Shown here one piece after another: positions 47,151 through 56,856 of a stretch of 64,000 nt of DNA. The translations under genes and the position numbers were made by a program. Each line of letters begins with the position of its first letter. The stretch's first letter is position 1. This stretch comes from Pseudomonas morbosilactucae. Lineage in GTDB: Bacteria; Pseudomonadota; Gammaproteobacteria; Pseudomonadales; Pseudomonadaceae. The notes below the pieces were generated by a model, which saw nothing but the letters and a program-made list of their open reading frames with translations, did no database searches and was not told where the DNA came from. The DNA lies in contig NZ_JALQCW010000012.1 of the NCBI RefSeq assembly GCF_023241715.1, forward strand, positions 1-64,000. The letters run 5' to 3'.

Positions 47151-48464
47151 TCAGGCCAGTTCCTTGAGTCGGTGCCAGAGCATCCCCAGCGCCAGCAGCG
47201 GCGAGCGCAGGTGCTTGCCCCCGGGGAAGGTGATGTGAGGCACCTGGGCGAACAGATCGAAACCACGACTTTGCCGGCCGCTGATAGCCTCGGCCAACAG
47301 CTTGCCGGCCAGGTGCGTGGCGTTCAGTCCGTGACCCGAATAGGCCTGGGCGTAATACACATTCGGCTGGTCCTTGAGCCGGCCGATCTGCGGCAGGCGG
47401 TTGGCGCCGATGCCGATCATCCCGCCCCACTGATAGTCGATCTTCATCCCGGCCAACTGCGGAAACACCTGGAGCATCTTCGGTTGCATGTAGGCGGCGA
47501 TGTCCTTGGGGTCGCGCCCGGAATAATGGCAGGCGCCGCCGAACAGCAAGCGCCGGTCCGCCGAAAGCCGGTAGTAATCCAGGGCCACCCGTTGGTCGCA
47601 GACCGCCATGTTCTGCGGCAACAGCGCGTGGGCCTGGGCCTCGCTCAAGGGCTCGGTGGCGATGATGTAGCTGCCGGCGGGCAGCACCTTGCCGCCCAAC
47701 TCCGGGTTGAGGTCATTGAGGTAGGCGTTGCAGCCCAGCACCAGGTGCTCGGCGCGAACCGTGCCCTGGGCGGTGTGGACCTTGATTTCAGGGCCGTAGT
47801 CGATGCGCGTGACCGCCGATTGCTCGAACAGGCCAACCCCCAGTTGTTGCGCGGCGCGGGCTTCACCCAGGGCCAGGTTCAGCGGGTGCAGATGGCCCGA
47901 GCCCATGTCCACCAGGCCGCCAACGTAGCGCTTGGAGCCCACCACCTGATGCATGTCCTGCGCTTGCAGCAGCCTGAGTTCATGCCGATAACCGAGGCTG
48001 CGCAACTCTTCAGCGTCCTCGGCGAAACCGTCCAGCTCCCTGGATTTGTTGGCCAGGTCGCAATAGCCCCAGGTCAGGTCGCAAGGGATCTGGAAGCGTT
48101 CGACCCGTTGCCGGACGATCTCCACGGCTTCCAGGCCCATCAGCTTCAGCTCACGCACCCCGTCGCTGCCCAGCAGCGAGGTGAACTGTTCCAGGCCGTG
48201 CCCGACACCACGAATCAACTGGCCGCCGTTGCGCCCGCTGGCGCCCCAGCCGATCTTGCGGGCCTCCAGCAGGATCACGCTGAGCCCGCGCTCGGCCAGC
48301 TCGATCGCCGTGTTCAAGCCCGAAAAACCGCCGCCGACCACGCACACATCCGCCCGTAGTTCGCCGCTGAGCACCGGGTAATCGGGCTGGGCCAGGCTGC
48401 TGGCGGCGTAGTACGAAGCAGTGTGCCCCTGGAGCGGCTGCGGTGGCTGAGTACGGGCGGTCAT
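47151..48464 (-). CDS. FAD-dependent amine oxidase (PuuB/DadA-like)
   Basis: This 437-residue flavoprotein starts at ATG 48464 (MTARTQPPQPLQ). The FAD Rossmann motif VCVVGGGFSGLNTAIELAERG is near residue 41. Further matches to gamma-glutamylputrescine oxidases are WGASGRNGGQLIRGVGHGL and YAQAYSGHGLNATHLAGKL. PuuB oxidises gamma-glutamyl-putrescine to the aldehyde that a KauB/PuuC dehydrogenase (40400) would oxidise further, so the two may form one pathway. Exact substrate unproven. Confidence 0.85.
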   Translation of the reverse strand: MTARTQPPQPLQGHTASYYAASSLAQPDYPVLSGELRADVCVVGGGFSGLNTAIELAERGLSVILLEARKIGWGASGRNGGQLIRGVGHGLEQFTSLLGSDGVRELKLMGLEAVEIVRQRVERFQIPCDLTWGYCDLANKSRELDGFAEDAEELRSLGYRHELRLLQAQDMHQVVGSKRYVGGLVDMGSGHLHPLNLALGEARAAQQLGVGLFEQSAVTRIDYGPEIKVHTAQGTVRAEHLVLGCNAYLNDLNPELGGKVLPAGSYIIATEPLSEAQAHALLPQNMAVCDQRVALDYYRLSADRRLLFGGACHYSGRDPKDIAAYMQPKMLQVFPQLAGMKIDYQWGGMIGIGANRLPQIGRLKDQPNVYYAQAYSGHGLNATHLAGKLLAEAISGRQSRGFDLFAQVPHITFPGGKHLRSPLLALGMLWHRLKELA

Positions 48465-48615
48465 GGGCGCGGATCCTGAGTCGTGTTTGGAAAAATGCAC
48501 GGAGCATAAGCCGGGGTTTTCCGCCTCGGCAACCGACGGTGGTCAGCTGTCGCTGTCTGCACCGGGGCTTTTAGGGCAAAATCCCGGGTCATTGAATATC
48601 CCGGTATACGCTGCC

Positions 48616-48969
48616 ATGAGCTGCAACAGCCAGAAAGTCCGTCTGCTGCGACAGCAGATTCCCTCCTTCGAATGCGTCCCCGGTTGCCACGACTGCTGCG
48701 GGCCGGTGACCACCTCTCCCGAGGAAATGTCCCGCCTGCCGCGCAAGACCGCCGCCGAGCAGGACGCCGCCATGGACGAGCTGAACTGTGTGCACCTGGG
48801 GCCCAACGGCTGCACCGTGTATGACGAGCGGCCGCTGATCTGCCGGCTGTTCGGCACCACCCCCAGCCTGCCTTGCCCCAATGGCCGGCGCCCGGTGGAG
48901 ATGATTCATCCGCGGGTGGAAAAACAGATTCACCAGTACATGGCGAGCACGCGGCAAGTGCTGGTCTGA
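48616..48969 (+). CDS. YkgJ-family cysteine-cluster protein
   Basis: This 117-residue protein has the YkgJ cysteine pattern (CVPGCHDCCGPV and GCTVYDERPLICRLFG; about seven cysteines). The family is annotated as zinc- or iron-chelating and is found next to unrelated enzymes in many bacteria. It starts at ATG 48616. The function is unknown. Confidence 0.85.
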   Translation: MSCNSQKVRLLRQQIPSFECVPGCHDCCGPVTTSPEEMSRLPRKTAAEQDAAMDELNCVHLGPNGCTVYDERPLICRLFGTTPSLPCPNGRRPVEMIHPRVEKQIHQYMASTRQVLV

Positions 48970-48994
48970 CATTGGCGGGGCACTGCGACCGGAA

Positions 48995-49483
48995 TCAATC
49001 CGGAATCGGCAGGCTCAGGCTCTCCTTCACTTCTTCCATCACGATGTAGCTCTTGGATTCGCGCACATGGGGCAGCTTGAGCAGGATGTCCCCCAGCAGC
49101 TTGCGGTACGAGGCCATCTCGGAAATCCGCGCCTTGACCAGGTAATCGAAATCTCCGGACACCAAGTGGCACTCCAGCACATGGGGCAGCTTGAGCACGG
49201 CCCGACGAAATTCCTCGAAGGTGTCCCCGGACTTGTAGTCCAGGCTGATTTCGACGAACACCAGCAGGCTGCCCTTGAGGTGTTGTGGGTTGAGCCGGGC
49301 GTTGTAGCCCATGATGATGCCTTCGCGCTCCAGGCGCCGGACGCGCTCGGTGCATGGCGTGGTCGACAGCCCCACCCGCTCCCCCAGTTCGGTGAAGGAG
49401 ATACGCCCGTCGGCTTGCAGTATTCGCAGGATATTGCGGTCTATCTTGTCCAGAGCACGACGGGTCTGATGGTTGGTTCGCAT
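48995..49483 (-). CDS. dadR: Lrp/AsnC-family regulator DadR
   Basis: This 162-residue Lrp-type regulator starts at ATG 49483. The helix-turn-helix LQADGRISFTELGERVGLSTTPCTERVRRLEREGI is followed by a RAM ligand domain (VSGDFDYLVKARISEMASYR). It is divergent from dadA, 156 bp away. DadR activates D-/L-alanine catabolism genes in P. aeruginosa. Confidence 0.95.
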   Translation of the reverse strand: MRTNHQTRRALDKIDRNILRILQADGRISFTELGERVGLSTTPCTERVRRLEREGIIMGYNARLNPQHLKGSLLVFVEISLDYKSGDTFEEFRRAVLKLPHVLECHLVSGDFDYLVKARISEMASYRKLLGDILLKLPHVRESKSYIVMEEVKESLSLPIPD

Positions 49484-49515
49484 AGTGGATGCCCCTCCGT
49501 GAAAAGCGTTATTGC

Positions 49516-49561
49516 CGAGAATTCTCGCCAAATATAGGCACTTATACAGTGAAATTCACTG
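49516..49561. promoter_or_regulatory. Two phased palindromes between dadR and dadA
   Basis: CGAGAATTCTCG (49516-49527) and CAGTGAAATTCACTG (49547-49561) are perfect palindromes whose centres are 32.5 bp apart, about three helical turns. Both share GNGAA-TTCNC. This is a likely DadR operator region. Confidence 0.5.
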
Positions 49562-49639
49562 GCTAATGTTTTTTACACTGCGCCCAACTTCGCTCTGAAT
49601 TACAAACGTCAGCGGCTCGCCGCGATGAGGGATATGAAA

Positions 49640-50941
49640 ATGCGCGTTCTGGTCTTGGGCAGCGGCGTTATCGGTACCACCAGTGCCTACTATCTGGCCC
49701 GTGCCGGTTTTGAAGTGACGGTGGTGGACCGCCAGCCGGCCGCCGCCATGGAAACCAGCTTCGCCAATGCCGGCCAGGTCTCGCCGGGCTATGCCTCGCC
49801 CTGGGCCGCACCGGGCGTGCCGCTCAAGGCCATCAAGTGGCTGCTGCAGCGCCACGCGCCCCTGGCGATCAAGGCCACGGCCAACATCGACCAGTACCTG
49901 TGGATGGCGCAGATGCTGCGCAACTGCACTGCCAGCCGCTACGCGGTGAACAAGGAGCGCATGGTGCGTCTGTCCGAGTACAGCCGCGACTGCCTCGACG
50001 AACTGCGGGCCGAAACCGGCATTGCCTATGAGGGCCGCAGCCTGGGCACCACCCAACTGTTCCGCACCCAGGCGCAACTCGACGGCGCGGCGAAGGACAT
50101 CGCCGTGCTCAAGGAGTCGGGTGTGCCGTTCGAGTTACTGGACCGCGCCGGTATCGCCCGGGTGGAACCGGCCCTGGCCAACGTCACCGACATCCTCGCC
50201 GGTGCCCTGCGCCTGCCCAACGACCAGACCGGCGACTGCCAGATGTTCACCACACGCCTGGCGGACATGGCCAGCAAGCTGGGGGTTGAGTTCCGTTTCG
50301 GCCAGGACATACAGAGCCTCGACTTCGCCGGTGACCGCATCAATGGCGTGTGGATCGACGGCAAGCTGGAAACCGCCGACCGCTACGTGCTGGCCCTGGG
50401 CAGCTACTCGCCGCAACTGCTCAAGCCGCTGGGCATTCGCGCCCCGGTGTATCCGCTCAAGGGTTACTCCCTGACCGTGCCGATCACCGACCCGGCGATG
50501 GCCCCGACCTCGACCATTCTCGATGAGACCTACAAGGTCGCCATCACCCGTTTCGACAACCGCATCCGTGTTGGCGGCATGGCCGAAATCGCCGGTTTCG
50601 ACCTGTCGTTGAACCCGCGCCGGCGGGAAACCCTGGAGATGATCGTCAACGATCTCTATCCTCGCGGCGGTGATCTTGCGCAGGCCAGTTTCTGGACCGG
50701 GCTGCGGCCGACCACGCCGGACGGCACCCCGATTGTCGGAGCCACGCCGTTGCGCAATCTCTTCTTGAACACAGGCCACGGCACCCTTGGCTGGACCATG
50801 GCATGCGGCTCCGGTCGCTTGCTGGCTGATTTGATGGCCAAGAAAAAGCCGCAGATCAGTGCCGAAGGCCTGGATATTTCTCGTTACGGTAACCCTCAGG
50901 AGTCAGCTAAACATGTCAATCCAGCGCCAGCTCACCAATGA
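49640..50941 (+). CDS. dadA: D-amino-acid dehydrogenase small subunit
   Basis: This 433-residue flavoenzyme oxidises D-alanine and other D-amino acids to oxo acids and ammonia, feeding the respiratory chain. I set the start at ATG 49640 ([20 protein letters not shown]), eight bases after GAGG. Late features include [15 protein letters not shown] and [20 protein letters not shown]. Its last 29 bases overlap the ridA coding region, so dadA and ridA are translationally linked. Confidence 0.97.
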   Translation: MRVLVLGSGVIGTTSAYYLARAGFEVTVVDRQPAAAMETSFANAGQVSPGYASPWAAPGVPLKAIKWLLQRHAPLAIKATANIDQYLWMAQMLRNCTASRYAVNKERMVRLSEYSRDCLDELRAETGIAYEGRSLGTTQLFRTQAQLDGAAKDIAVLKESGVPFELLDRAGIARVEPALANVTDILAGALRLPNDQTGDCQMFTTRLADMASKLGVEFRFGQDIQSLDFAGDRINGVWIDGKLETADRYVLALGSYSPQLLKPLGIRAPVYPLKGYSLTVPITDPAMAPTSTILDETYKVAITRFDNRIRVGGMAEIAGFDLSLNPRRRETLEMIVNDLYPRGGDLAQASFWTGLRPTTPDGTPIVGATPLRNLFLNTGHGTLGWTMACGSGRLLADLMAKKKPQISAEGLDISRYGNPQESAKHVNPAPAHQ

Positions 50942-51266
50942 GCGCATGAGCCAGATTGTTGTTCACAGCGGTACCGTGTACCTGGCCGGACAAGTCGGTG
51001 ACGACCTGCAGGCCGGGGTCGAGCAACAGACCCGGGAAACCCTCGCCAATATCGAGCGTTTGCTGGACCTGGCCGGCACCGACAAGAGCAAGCTGCTGTC
51101 GGCGACCATCTACCTGAAAGACATCGATGCGCACTTCGAAGGCATGAACAGTGTCTGGGACCAGTGGTTGCCAAAAGGCGTTGCCCCGGCCCGGGCTGCC
51201 GTCGAAGCCAAGCTCTGCGAGCCGGAAATTCTCGTTGAAATATCGATAGTGGCTGCCCTGCCTTAA
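50913..51266 (+). CDS. RidA-family protein of the dad operon
   Basis: This is a 117-residue RidA/YjgF paralogue. The substrate arginine is in [19 protein letters not shown], and AGQVGDDL replaces the SGQIPLD of canonical RidA. Its start lies inside the dadA 3' end (29-bp overlap), and dadX follows. A likely role is to clear imines released by DadA or by PLP enzymes. It differs enough from the ridA next to spoT to be a separate subfamily. Confidence 0.92.
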   Translation: MSIQRQLTNERMSQIVVHSGTVYLAGQVGDDLQAGVEQQTRETLANIERLLDLAGTDKSKLLSATIYLKDIDAHFEGMNSVWDQWLPKGVAPARAAVEAKLCEPEILVEISIVAALP

Positions 51267-51352
51267 CTGTCCCTCTCTCGGTGCTGGCGACGGTTGATGC
51301 CATCGTCCAGTGCCGGTTTTTCTTCCCCACGACCGCCTAGAAGTCTGCCGCC

Positions 51353-52425
51353 ATGCGTCCTGCTCGTGCCCTGATCGACCTTCAAGCCCTGCGTCACAAC
51401 TACCAACTGGCCCGTGAACTCTCGGGCGCGCGCGCCCTTGCGGTGATCAAGGCGACGCCTACGGCCATGGCGCGGTGCGCTGCGCCCAGGCCCTGGAAGC
51501 CGAGGCCGACGGTTTTGCCGTGGCCTGCATCGAAGAAGCCCTGGAGCTGCGGGCGGCCGGGGTCAAGGCGCCGGTGCTGTTGCTGGAAGGGTTTTTCGAG
51601 GCCGATGAACTGGCGCTGATCGTCGAGCATGATTTCTGGTTCGTGGTGCATTCGCTGTGGCAGCTGGAAGCCATCGAGCAGGCCCGCGTGGCCAAGCCGC
51701 TGACGGTCTGGCTCAAGCTCGACTCGGGCATGCACCGTGTTGGTCTGCACCCCAAGGATTACGCGGCGGCTTACCAGCGCCTGCAGGCCAGCGGCAAGGT
51801 GGCGAAGATCGTGCTTATGAGTCACTTCGCCCGGGCCGACGAACTGGAATGCCCGCGCAGTGCCGAGCAGGTGGCGGTGTTCGAAGCCGCGCGCCAGGGG
51901 CTGGGTGCCGAGGTCAGCCTGCGCAACTCGCCGGCCGTGCTGGGTTGGCCCAGTGTGCCGAGCGACTGGGTGCGCCCCGGGATCATGCTCTACGGCGCCA
52001 CGCCGTTCGAGGAAGCCAATGCCCAGGCCGCGCGCCTGCAGCCGGTCATGACCCTGGAATCCAAAGTCATCTGCGTGCGTGAACTGCCGGCTGGCGAGCC
52101 GGTGGGTTACGGCGCCCGGTTCGTCACCCAGCGGCCCAGCCGCATCGGCGTGGTTGCCCTGGGTTATGCCGATGGCTATCCACGGCACGCACCCACCGGC
52201 ACACCGGTGCTGGTGGCCGGGCAGCGCAGCCAGTTGCTGGGACGGGTGTCGATGGACATGCTGTGTGTCGACCTCACCGATGTGCCCCAGGCGGGCCTCG
52301 GTTCGACCGTGGAGTTGTGGGGCAAGAACATCCTGGCCAGCGACGTGGCGCAGGCCGCGCAAAGCATCCCTTATCAGATCTTCTGCAACCTGCGCCGGGT
52401 GCCGCTGATCTACTCCGGGAGCTGA
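51353..52425 (+). pseudogene. dadX: Catabolic alanine racemase DadX, frameshifted
   Basis: The open frame breaks 33 codons after ATG 51353. The sequence around 51451-51454 reads AAGGCGACGCC, where adding one C gives AAG GCC GAC GCC, the invariant KADAYGHG with the PLP lysine Lys33. With that base restored the gene runs to 52425 and encodes 357 residues, the full DadX length, including GYADGYPR and [12 protein letters not shown]. DadX interconverts L- and D-alanine for breakdown by DadA. The neighbouring operon genes are intact. The break is either a recent mutation or an assembly error. Confidence 0.9.
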
Positions 52426-52554
52426 TGCGCCGGGGGGTGTACCGAAAGTCGCCTTGCGCAATGGGATTGGGCCCCAAGTGTTGTAAATACTGAACGCTGT
52501 CGCCATGATGACGCTCAATTACAACAACGCCTGATCCCCTAGGAGACTGCCGCA

Positions 52555-53103
52555 TTGGACGTCGGTGAACGACTGCAATCCATCCGTAAACTGAAAGGTC
52601 TCTCCCAGCGTGAGCTCGCCAAACGTGCGGGCGTCACCAACAGCACCATTTCAATGATCGAGAAAAACAGTGTCAGCCCTTCGATCAGTTCGCTGAGAAA
52701 GGTTCTTGGCGGCATTCCCATGTCCATGGTCGAGTTCTTTTCCGAGGAAATCCTCCAGGAAAAGCCGACCCAGATCGTCTACAAAGCCAACGAGCTGATC
52801 GACATCTCCGACGGCGCCGTGACCATGAAACTGGTCGGCCGCGCCCACCCGAGCCGGGCCATCGCGTTCCTCAATGAGGTCTATCCGCCAGGCGCCGACA
52901 CCGGCGAAGAGATGCTCACCCATGAGGGCGAAGAAACCGGCATCCTCGTCGAGGGCCGCCTGGAACTGGTGGTCGGGCTGGAAACATTTATCCTCGAAGC
53001 CGGCGATAGCTACTACTTTGAAAGTACGAAGCCGCACCGTTTCCGCAATCCTTTCGATGCTCCGGCGCGACTAATCAGCGCAGCTACACCGGCGAATTTT
53101 TAA
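52555..53103 (+). CDS. pauR: XRE-cupin regulator, PauR/PuuR type
   Basis: This 182-residue regulator has an N-terminal XRE helix-turn-helix (LSQRELAKRAGVTNSTISMIEKN) and a C-terminal cupin (HPSRAIAFLNEVYPPGADTG, then EAGDSYYFESTKPHRFRNP). It starts with TTG, nine bases after AGGAG. PauR in P. aeruginosa represses polyamine catabolism genes, and E. coli PuuR is the related repressor. A GTTGTAA/TTACAAC inverted repeat (52490-52496 and 52519-52525) lies upstream and may be involved in autoregulation. Confidence 0.88.
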   Translation: MDVGERLQSIRKLKGLSQRELAKRAGVTNSTISMIEKNSVSPSISSLRKVLGGIPMSMVEFFSEEILQEKPTQIVYKANELIDISDGAVTMKLVGRAHPSRAIAFLNEVYPPGADTGEEMLTHEGEETGILVEGRLELVVGLETFILEAGDSYYFESTKPHRFRNPFDAPARLISAATPANF

Positions 53104-53273
53104 TAGAAGAGGCGTTCTGCACGGTTTGCAGCAGCGCCCGGATCGCCACCTCGCTCGCTTGAAGACCCCTTCGACTATAGGGTTGTTTCAGTGTGGCGGG
53201 CTAACCGTTATACTTGCGCCCGCCTGCGAAACCGTGGCCGCGGGCGTGACTAGCCACCATTGAGGGTGTACGC

Positions 53274-53699
53274 GTGAACCTAATTATGAAAATGCTGGCC
53301 GCACCAGCAACCGTATTGGCCCTATGGGCAGTCAGCGCTCAAGCTGCGACCAATGACGACATTGCCAAGCGCCTTGAGCCGGTCGGCCAAGTCTGTGTCC
53401 AGGGGCAGGAATGCAAGGGCATGGAAGTGGCCGCCAGCGTTGGTGGCGGTGGTGCCAAGACCCCGGACGAGGTCATTGCCAAGCACTGTAATGCCTGCCA
53501 CGGCACCGGCCTGTTGGGTGCACCGAAAATTGGCGACACCGCAGCCTGGAAAGAGCGCGCCGATCACCAGGGCGGCCTCGACGGCATCCTGGCCAAGGCC
53601 ATCACCGGCATCAACGCCATGCCGCCGAAAGGCACCTGCGCCGATTGCTCCGACGATGAGCTCAAAGGCGCCATCCAGAAAATGTCCGGCCTGAAATAA
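53274..53699 (+). CDS. cycB: Cytochrome c5
   Basis: This 141-residue monohaem c-type cytochrome has a signal peptide (MLAAPATVLALWAVSAQA) and one haem motif, Cys72-Asn-Ala-Cys75-His76. The axial Met is in INAMPPKGTCADC, which also carries the c5-type extra cysteine pair. It starts at GTG 53274 with GAGGG seven bases upstream. A terminator follows. Confidence 0.9.
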   Translation: MNLIMKMLAAPATVLALWAVSAQAATNDDIAKRLEPVGQVCVQGQECKGMEVAASVGGGGAKTPDEVIAKHCNACHGTGLLGAPKIGDTAAWKERADHQGGLDGILAKAITGINAMPPKGTCADCSDDELKGAIQKMSGLK

Positions 53700-53715
53700 G
53701 CCGCCATTTCTCGCG

Positions 53716-53742
53716 AAAAAGCCGCTTGCGAGCGGCTTTTTT
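53716..53742. terminator. Bidirectional-looking terminator after cytochrome c5
   Basis: AAAAAGCCGCT and AGCGGCTTTTTT pair around TGCG. Confidence 0.9.
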
Positions 53743-53835
53743 GTGCCTGGGATTTGGCCTCCCGGCTGTTCAATGCAGCAAAGTCCCGGCAAGCTCGGTC
53801 CAACCTCAATTCATGGAAGGTCCCAGGAGGGTCAG

Positions 53836-55770
53836 ATGCTGCAGTCCTGTTCTATCGAGCATGCGGTTGATGAAGTGCTGGCGCGGCTGCCGGCGCACAT
53901 TCACTTGGGCATGCCCCTGGGATTGGGCAAACCCAATGGTTTTGCCAATGCCTTGTATCAACGCATTGCCCAGTTGCCCGAACGCCAACTGACCATCTAC
54001 ACCGCGCTGTGCCTGGGACGCCCGCCCTTGGGCGACGGCTTGCAGCGACGCTTCCTTGAGCCCTTTATCGAGCGGGTGTTCGGTGACTACCCCGAGCTGG
54101 ATTTCCTCGCCGACCTGCGCCGCGACAGCCTCCCCGCGAACGTCCATGTCCAGCAGTTCTTCATGCAGCCCGGCAGCTTGTTGCACAGCCGCTCGGCGCA
54201 GGAAGACTACGTCAGCAGCAACTACAGCCACGCTGCCCGGGACATCAATGCGGCGGGCCTGAACCTGGTGGCCCAGTTGCTTGCCCGCGACCCCCAGGAC
54301 CCGCAGCGCCTGAGCCTGAGCTGCAACCCGGACATCACCCTCGACCTGCTGCCGATGATCGCCAAGCGCCGGGCCGCCGGTGAAACCATCCTGCTCCTGG
54401 GCCAGGTCCACCCAGGGCTGCCCTACATGCCGGGCGATGCCGAAATCGACGCCGAGGCGTTCGACCTGCTGCTGGACGAGGACGAGCAGCGCACGTTGTT
54501 TTCCACGCCCAACATGCCGGTGGGGCTGCAGGATCATTGCATCGGCCTGCATGCCAGCACCCTGGTCCGCGATGGCGGGACCTTGCAGATTGGCATCGGC
54601 TCCATGGGCGACGGGCTGACCGCAGCATTGCTGGCGCGACAGGCCGACAACCCGGGGTATCAGGCGCTGCTGGCGGACCTGGGTAGCCCGTATTGGACGC
54701 CGCTGATCGAGGCGCAAGGCGGCGTCGAACCCTTTGCCCAAGGCTTGTATGGCTGCAGTGAAATGTTCGTCAACGGCCTGCTGGTGCTGGCCGACGCGGG
54801 TATTGTGCGGCGTAAGGTCTACCCGACGCTGGAGTTGCAACAACAGGCCAACGCCGGGACCCTGGACGAGTCCCAGGCCCAGGGCGGCGTCTCGGTGCAC
54901 GGCGGTTTTTTCCTCGGCCCGCGCAGTTTCTATCAGCGTTTGCGCGAGCTGTCCCAGGAGCAGTTGGCGCATTTCAATATGACCGCCATCAGTTACATCA
55001 ACGAGCTGTACGGCGAGGAAGCGCTCAAGCGTGCGCAACGCCGTGATGCGCGTTTTATCAACAGTGCATTCACCATGACCCTGATGGGCGCCGGTGTGGC
55101 CGACCAGTTGGAAGATGGCCGGGTGCTCAGCGGCGTGGGCGGGCAATACAACTTCGTTGCCCAGGCCCATGCGCTGGAAGGCGGGCGCTCCATATTGATC
55201 CTGCGCAGCTGGCGCGAAGCGGGCGGCGAGGTGAACTCCAACATCGTCTGGGAGTACGGCCACTGCACCATCCCTCGGCACCTGCGGGACATTGTGGTCA
55301 CCGAGTACGGCATCGCCGACCTGCGTGGCAAAACCGACGCTGCGGTGATCGAGGCCTTGCTCAATATCAGCGATTCACGCTTCCAGCCCGGCCTGATCGA
55401 ACAGGCGCAGAAGGCCGGCAAGCTGGCGAAGGATTTCCGCCTGGATCCGCGTTTTGCCGACAACAGCCCGCAGCGTCTGCTGGCCATCCAGGCGCGCCAT
55501 CCTCAGTTGTTTCCGGAGTATCCGCTGGGCAGTGATTTCAGCGCAGAAGAGCGGGACCTGTTGCGGGCGCTGAACTGGCTGAAGAGCAAGTTCAAGCTCA
55601 GCGAGATTCTGGAGCTGGGCAAGGCCGCCCTCGATGCCCCGGAGCCCCAGGCGTTTCCCGAGCATTTGCAGCGGATGCAGTTGGCCAGCCCGGAAGGCTT
55701 GAAAGAGGATCTGTACCAGCGCCTGCTGCTCGCCGGGCTACAAGCGACCACCGCGGCAAGCCCGGGGTAA
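53836..55770 (+). CDS. Acetyl-CoA hydrolase/transferase family protein
   Basis: This 644-residue protein is a CoA-hydrolase/CoA-transferase-like enzyme with the C-terminal motif VVTEYGIADLRGKTD and GQYNFVAQAHALEGGRSI. It is longer than the usual 500-residue family members and begins with LPAHIHLGMPLGLGKPNGFANAL. It starts at ATG 53836, five bases after AGGAGG; the open frame 31 codons upstream has no ribosome site. The physiological CoA ester is not known. Confidence 0.82.
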   Translation: MLQSCSIEHAVDEVLARLPAHIHLGMPLGLGKPNGFANALYQRIAQLPERQLTIYTALCLGRPPLGDGLQRRFLEPFIERVFGDYPELDFLADLRRDSLPANVHVQQFFMQPGSLLHSRSAQEDYVSSNYSHAARDINAAGLNLVAQLLARDPQDPQRLSLSCNPDITLDLLPMIAKRRAAGETILLLGQVHPGLPYMPGDAEIDAEAFDLLLDEDEQRTLFSTPNMPVGLQDHCIGLHASTLVRDGGTLQIGIGSMGDGLTAALLARQADNPGYQALLADLGSPYWTPLIEAQGGVEPFAQGLYGCSEMFVNGLLVLADAGIVRRKVYPTLELQQQANAGTLDESQAQGGVSVHGGFFLGPRSFYQRLRELSQEQLAHFNMTAISYINELYGEEALKRAQRRDARFINSAFTMTLMGAGVADQLEDGRVLSGVGGQYNFVAQAHALEGGRSILILRSWREAGGEVNSNIVWEYGHCTIPRHLRDIVVTEYGIADLRGKTDAAVIEALLNISDSRFQPGLIEQAQKAGKLAKDFRLDPRFADNSPQRLLAIQARHPQLFPEYPLGSDFSAEERDLLRALNWLKSKFKLSEILELGKAALDAPEPQAFPEHLQRMQLASPEGLKEDLYQRLLLAGLQATTAASPG

Positions 55771-56138
55771 GCCTGCCGCTCCGTCTGAAACCGCCATCGC
55801 CGGCAAGCCGGCTCCTACCGGTGTGGGGCGTGCGGGTTTTTTGTAGGCGCTGGCTTGCCAGCGATAAGGCCCTCAAGCCTGTCGCTCCATCCGAAATCGC
55901 TATCGCCGGCAAGCCGGCTCCTACAGGTGCGCGGCGTGCGGTTTTTTGTAGGCGCTGGCTTGCCAACGATAAGGCCTGCAAGCCTGCCGCTCCATCCGAA
56001 ACCGCTATCGCCGGCAAGCCGGCTCCTACAGGTGCGGGGCGTGCGGGTTTCTTGTAGGAGCTGGCTTGCCAGCGATAAGGCCCGCAAACCCGCCGCTCCA
56101 TCTGAAACCGCCATCGCCGGCAAGCCGGTTCCTACAGG
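55771..56138. repeat. Tandem REPIN array, about 106-bp period
   Basis: Units begin near 55771, 55877, 55982 and 56088, 105-106 bp apart. REPs of the form ATCGCCGGCAAGCCGGCTCC alternate with TGTAGGAGCTGGCTTGCCAG in tail-to-tail pairs. The spacer carries CCGCTCCATC or a variant. It fills the 386 bp between the CoA hydrolase gene and xpt; no gene is visible there. Confidence 0.92.
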
Positions 56139-56156
56139 CTTGATACAGGGCATCGA

Positions 56157-56738
<582 letters not shown>

Positions 56739-56756
56739 TCAAGTAGCTATGGCCTC

Positions 56757-56830
56757 CTGTAGAAGCGGGCTTGCCCACGATGCGTTTGGCGGCCTTGGCG
56801 CCTCATCGCGGGTTTGCCCGCTCCCACAGG
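56757..56830. repeat. REPIN of a second family between xpt and rep
   Basis: TGTAGAAGCGGGCTTGCCCA and CGCGGGTTTGCCCGCTCCCA are inverted partners. The core (GCGGGCTTGCCCGCG-like) differs from the CCGGCTTGCCGG core of the other REPs here. Confidence 0.85.
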
Positions 56831-56856
56831 GGTGATTGTTTAAAAAGTAGTCAATT

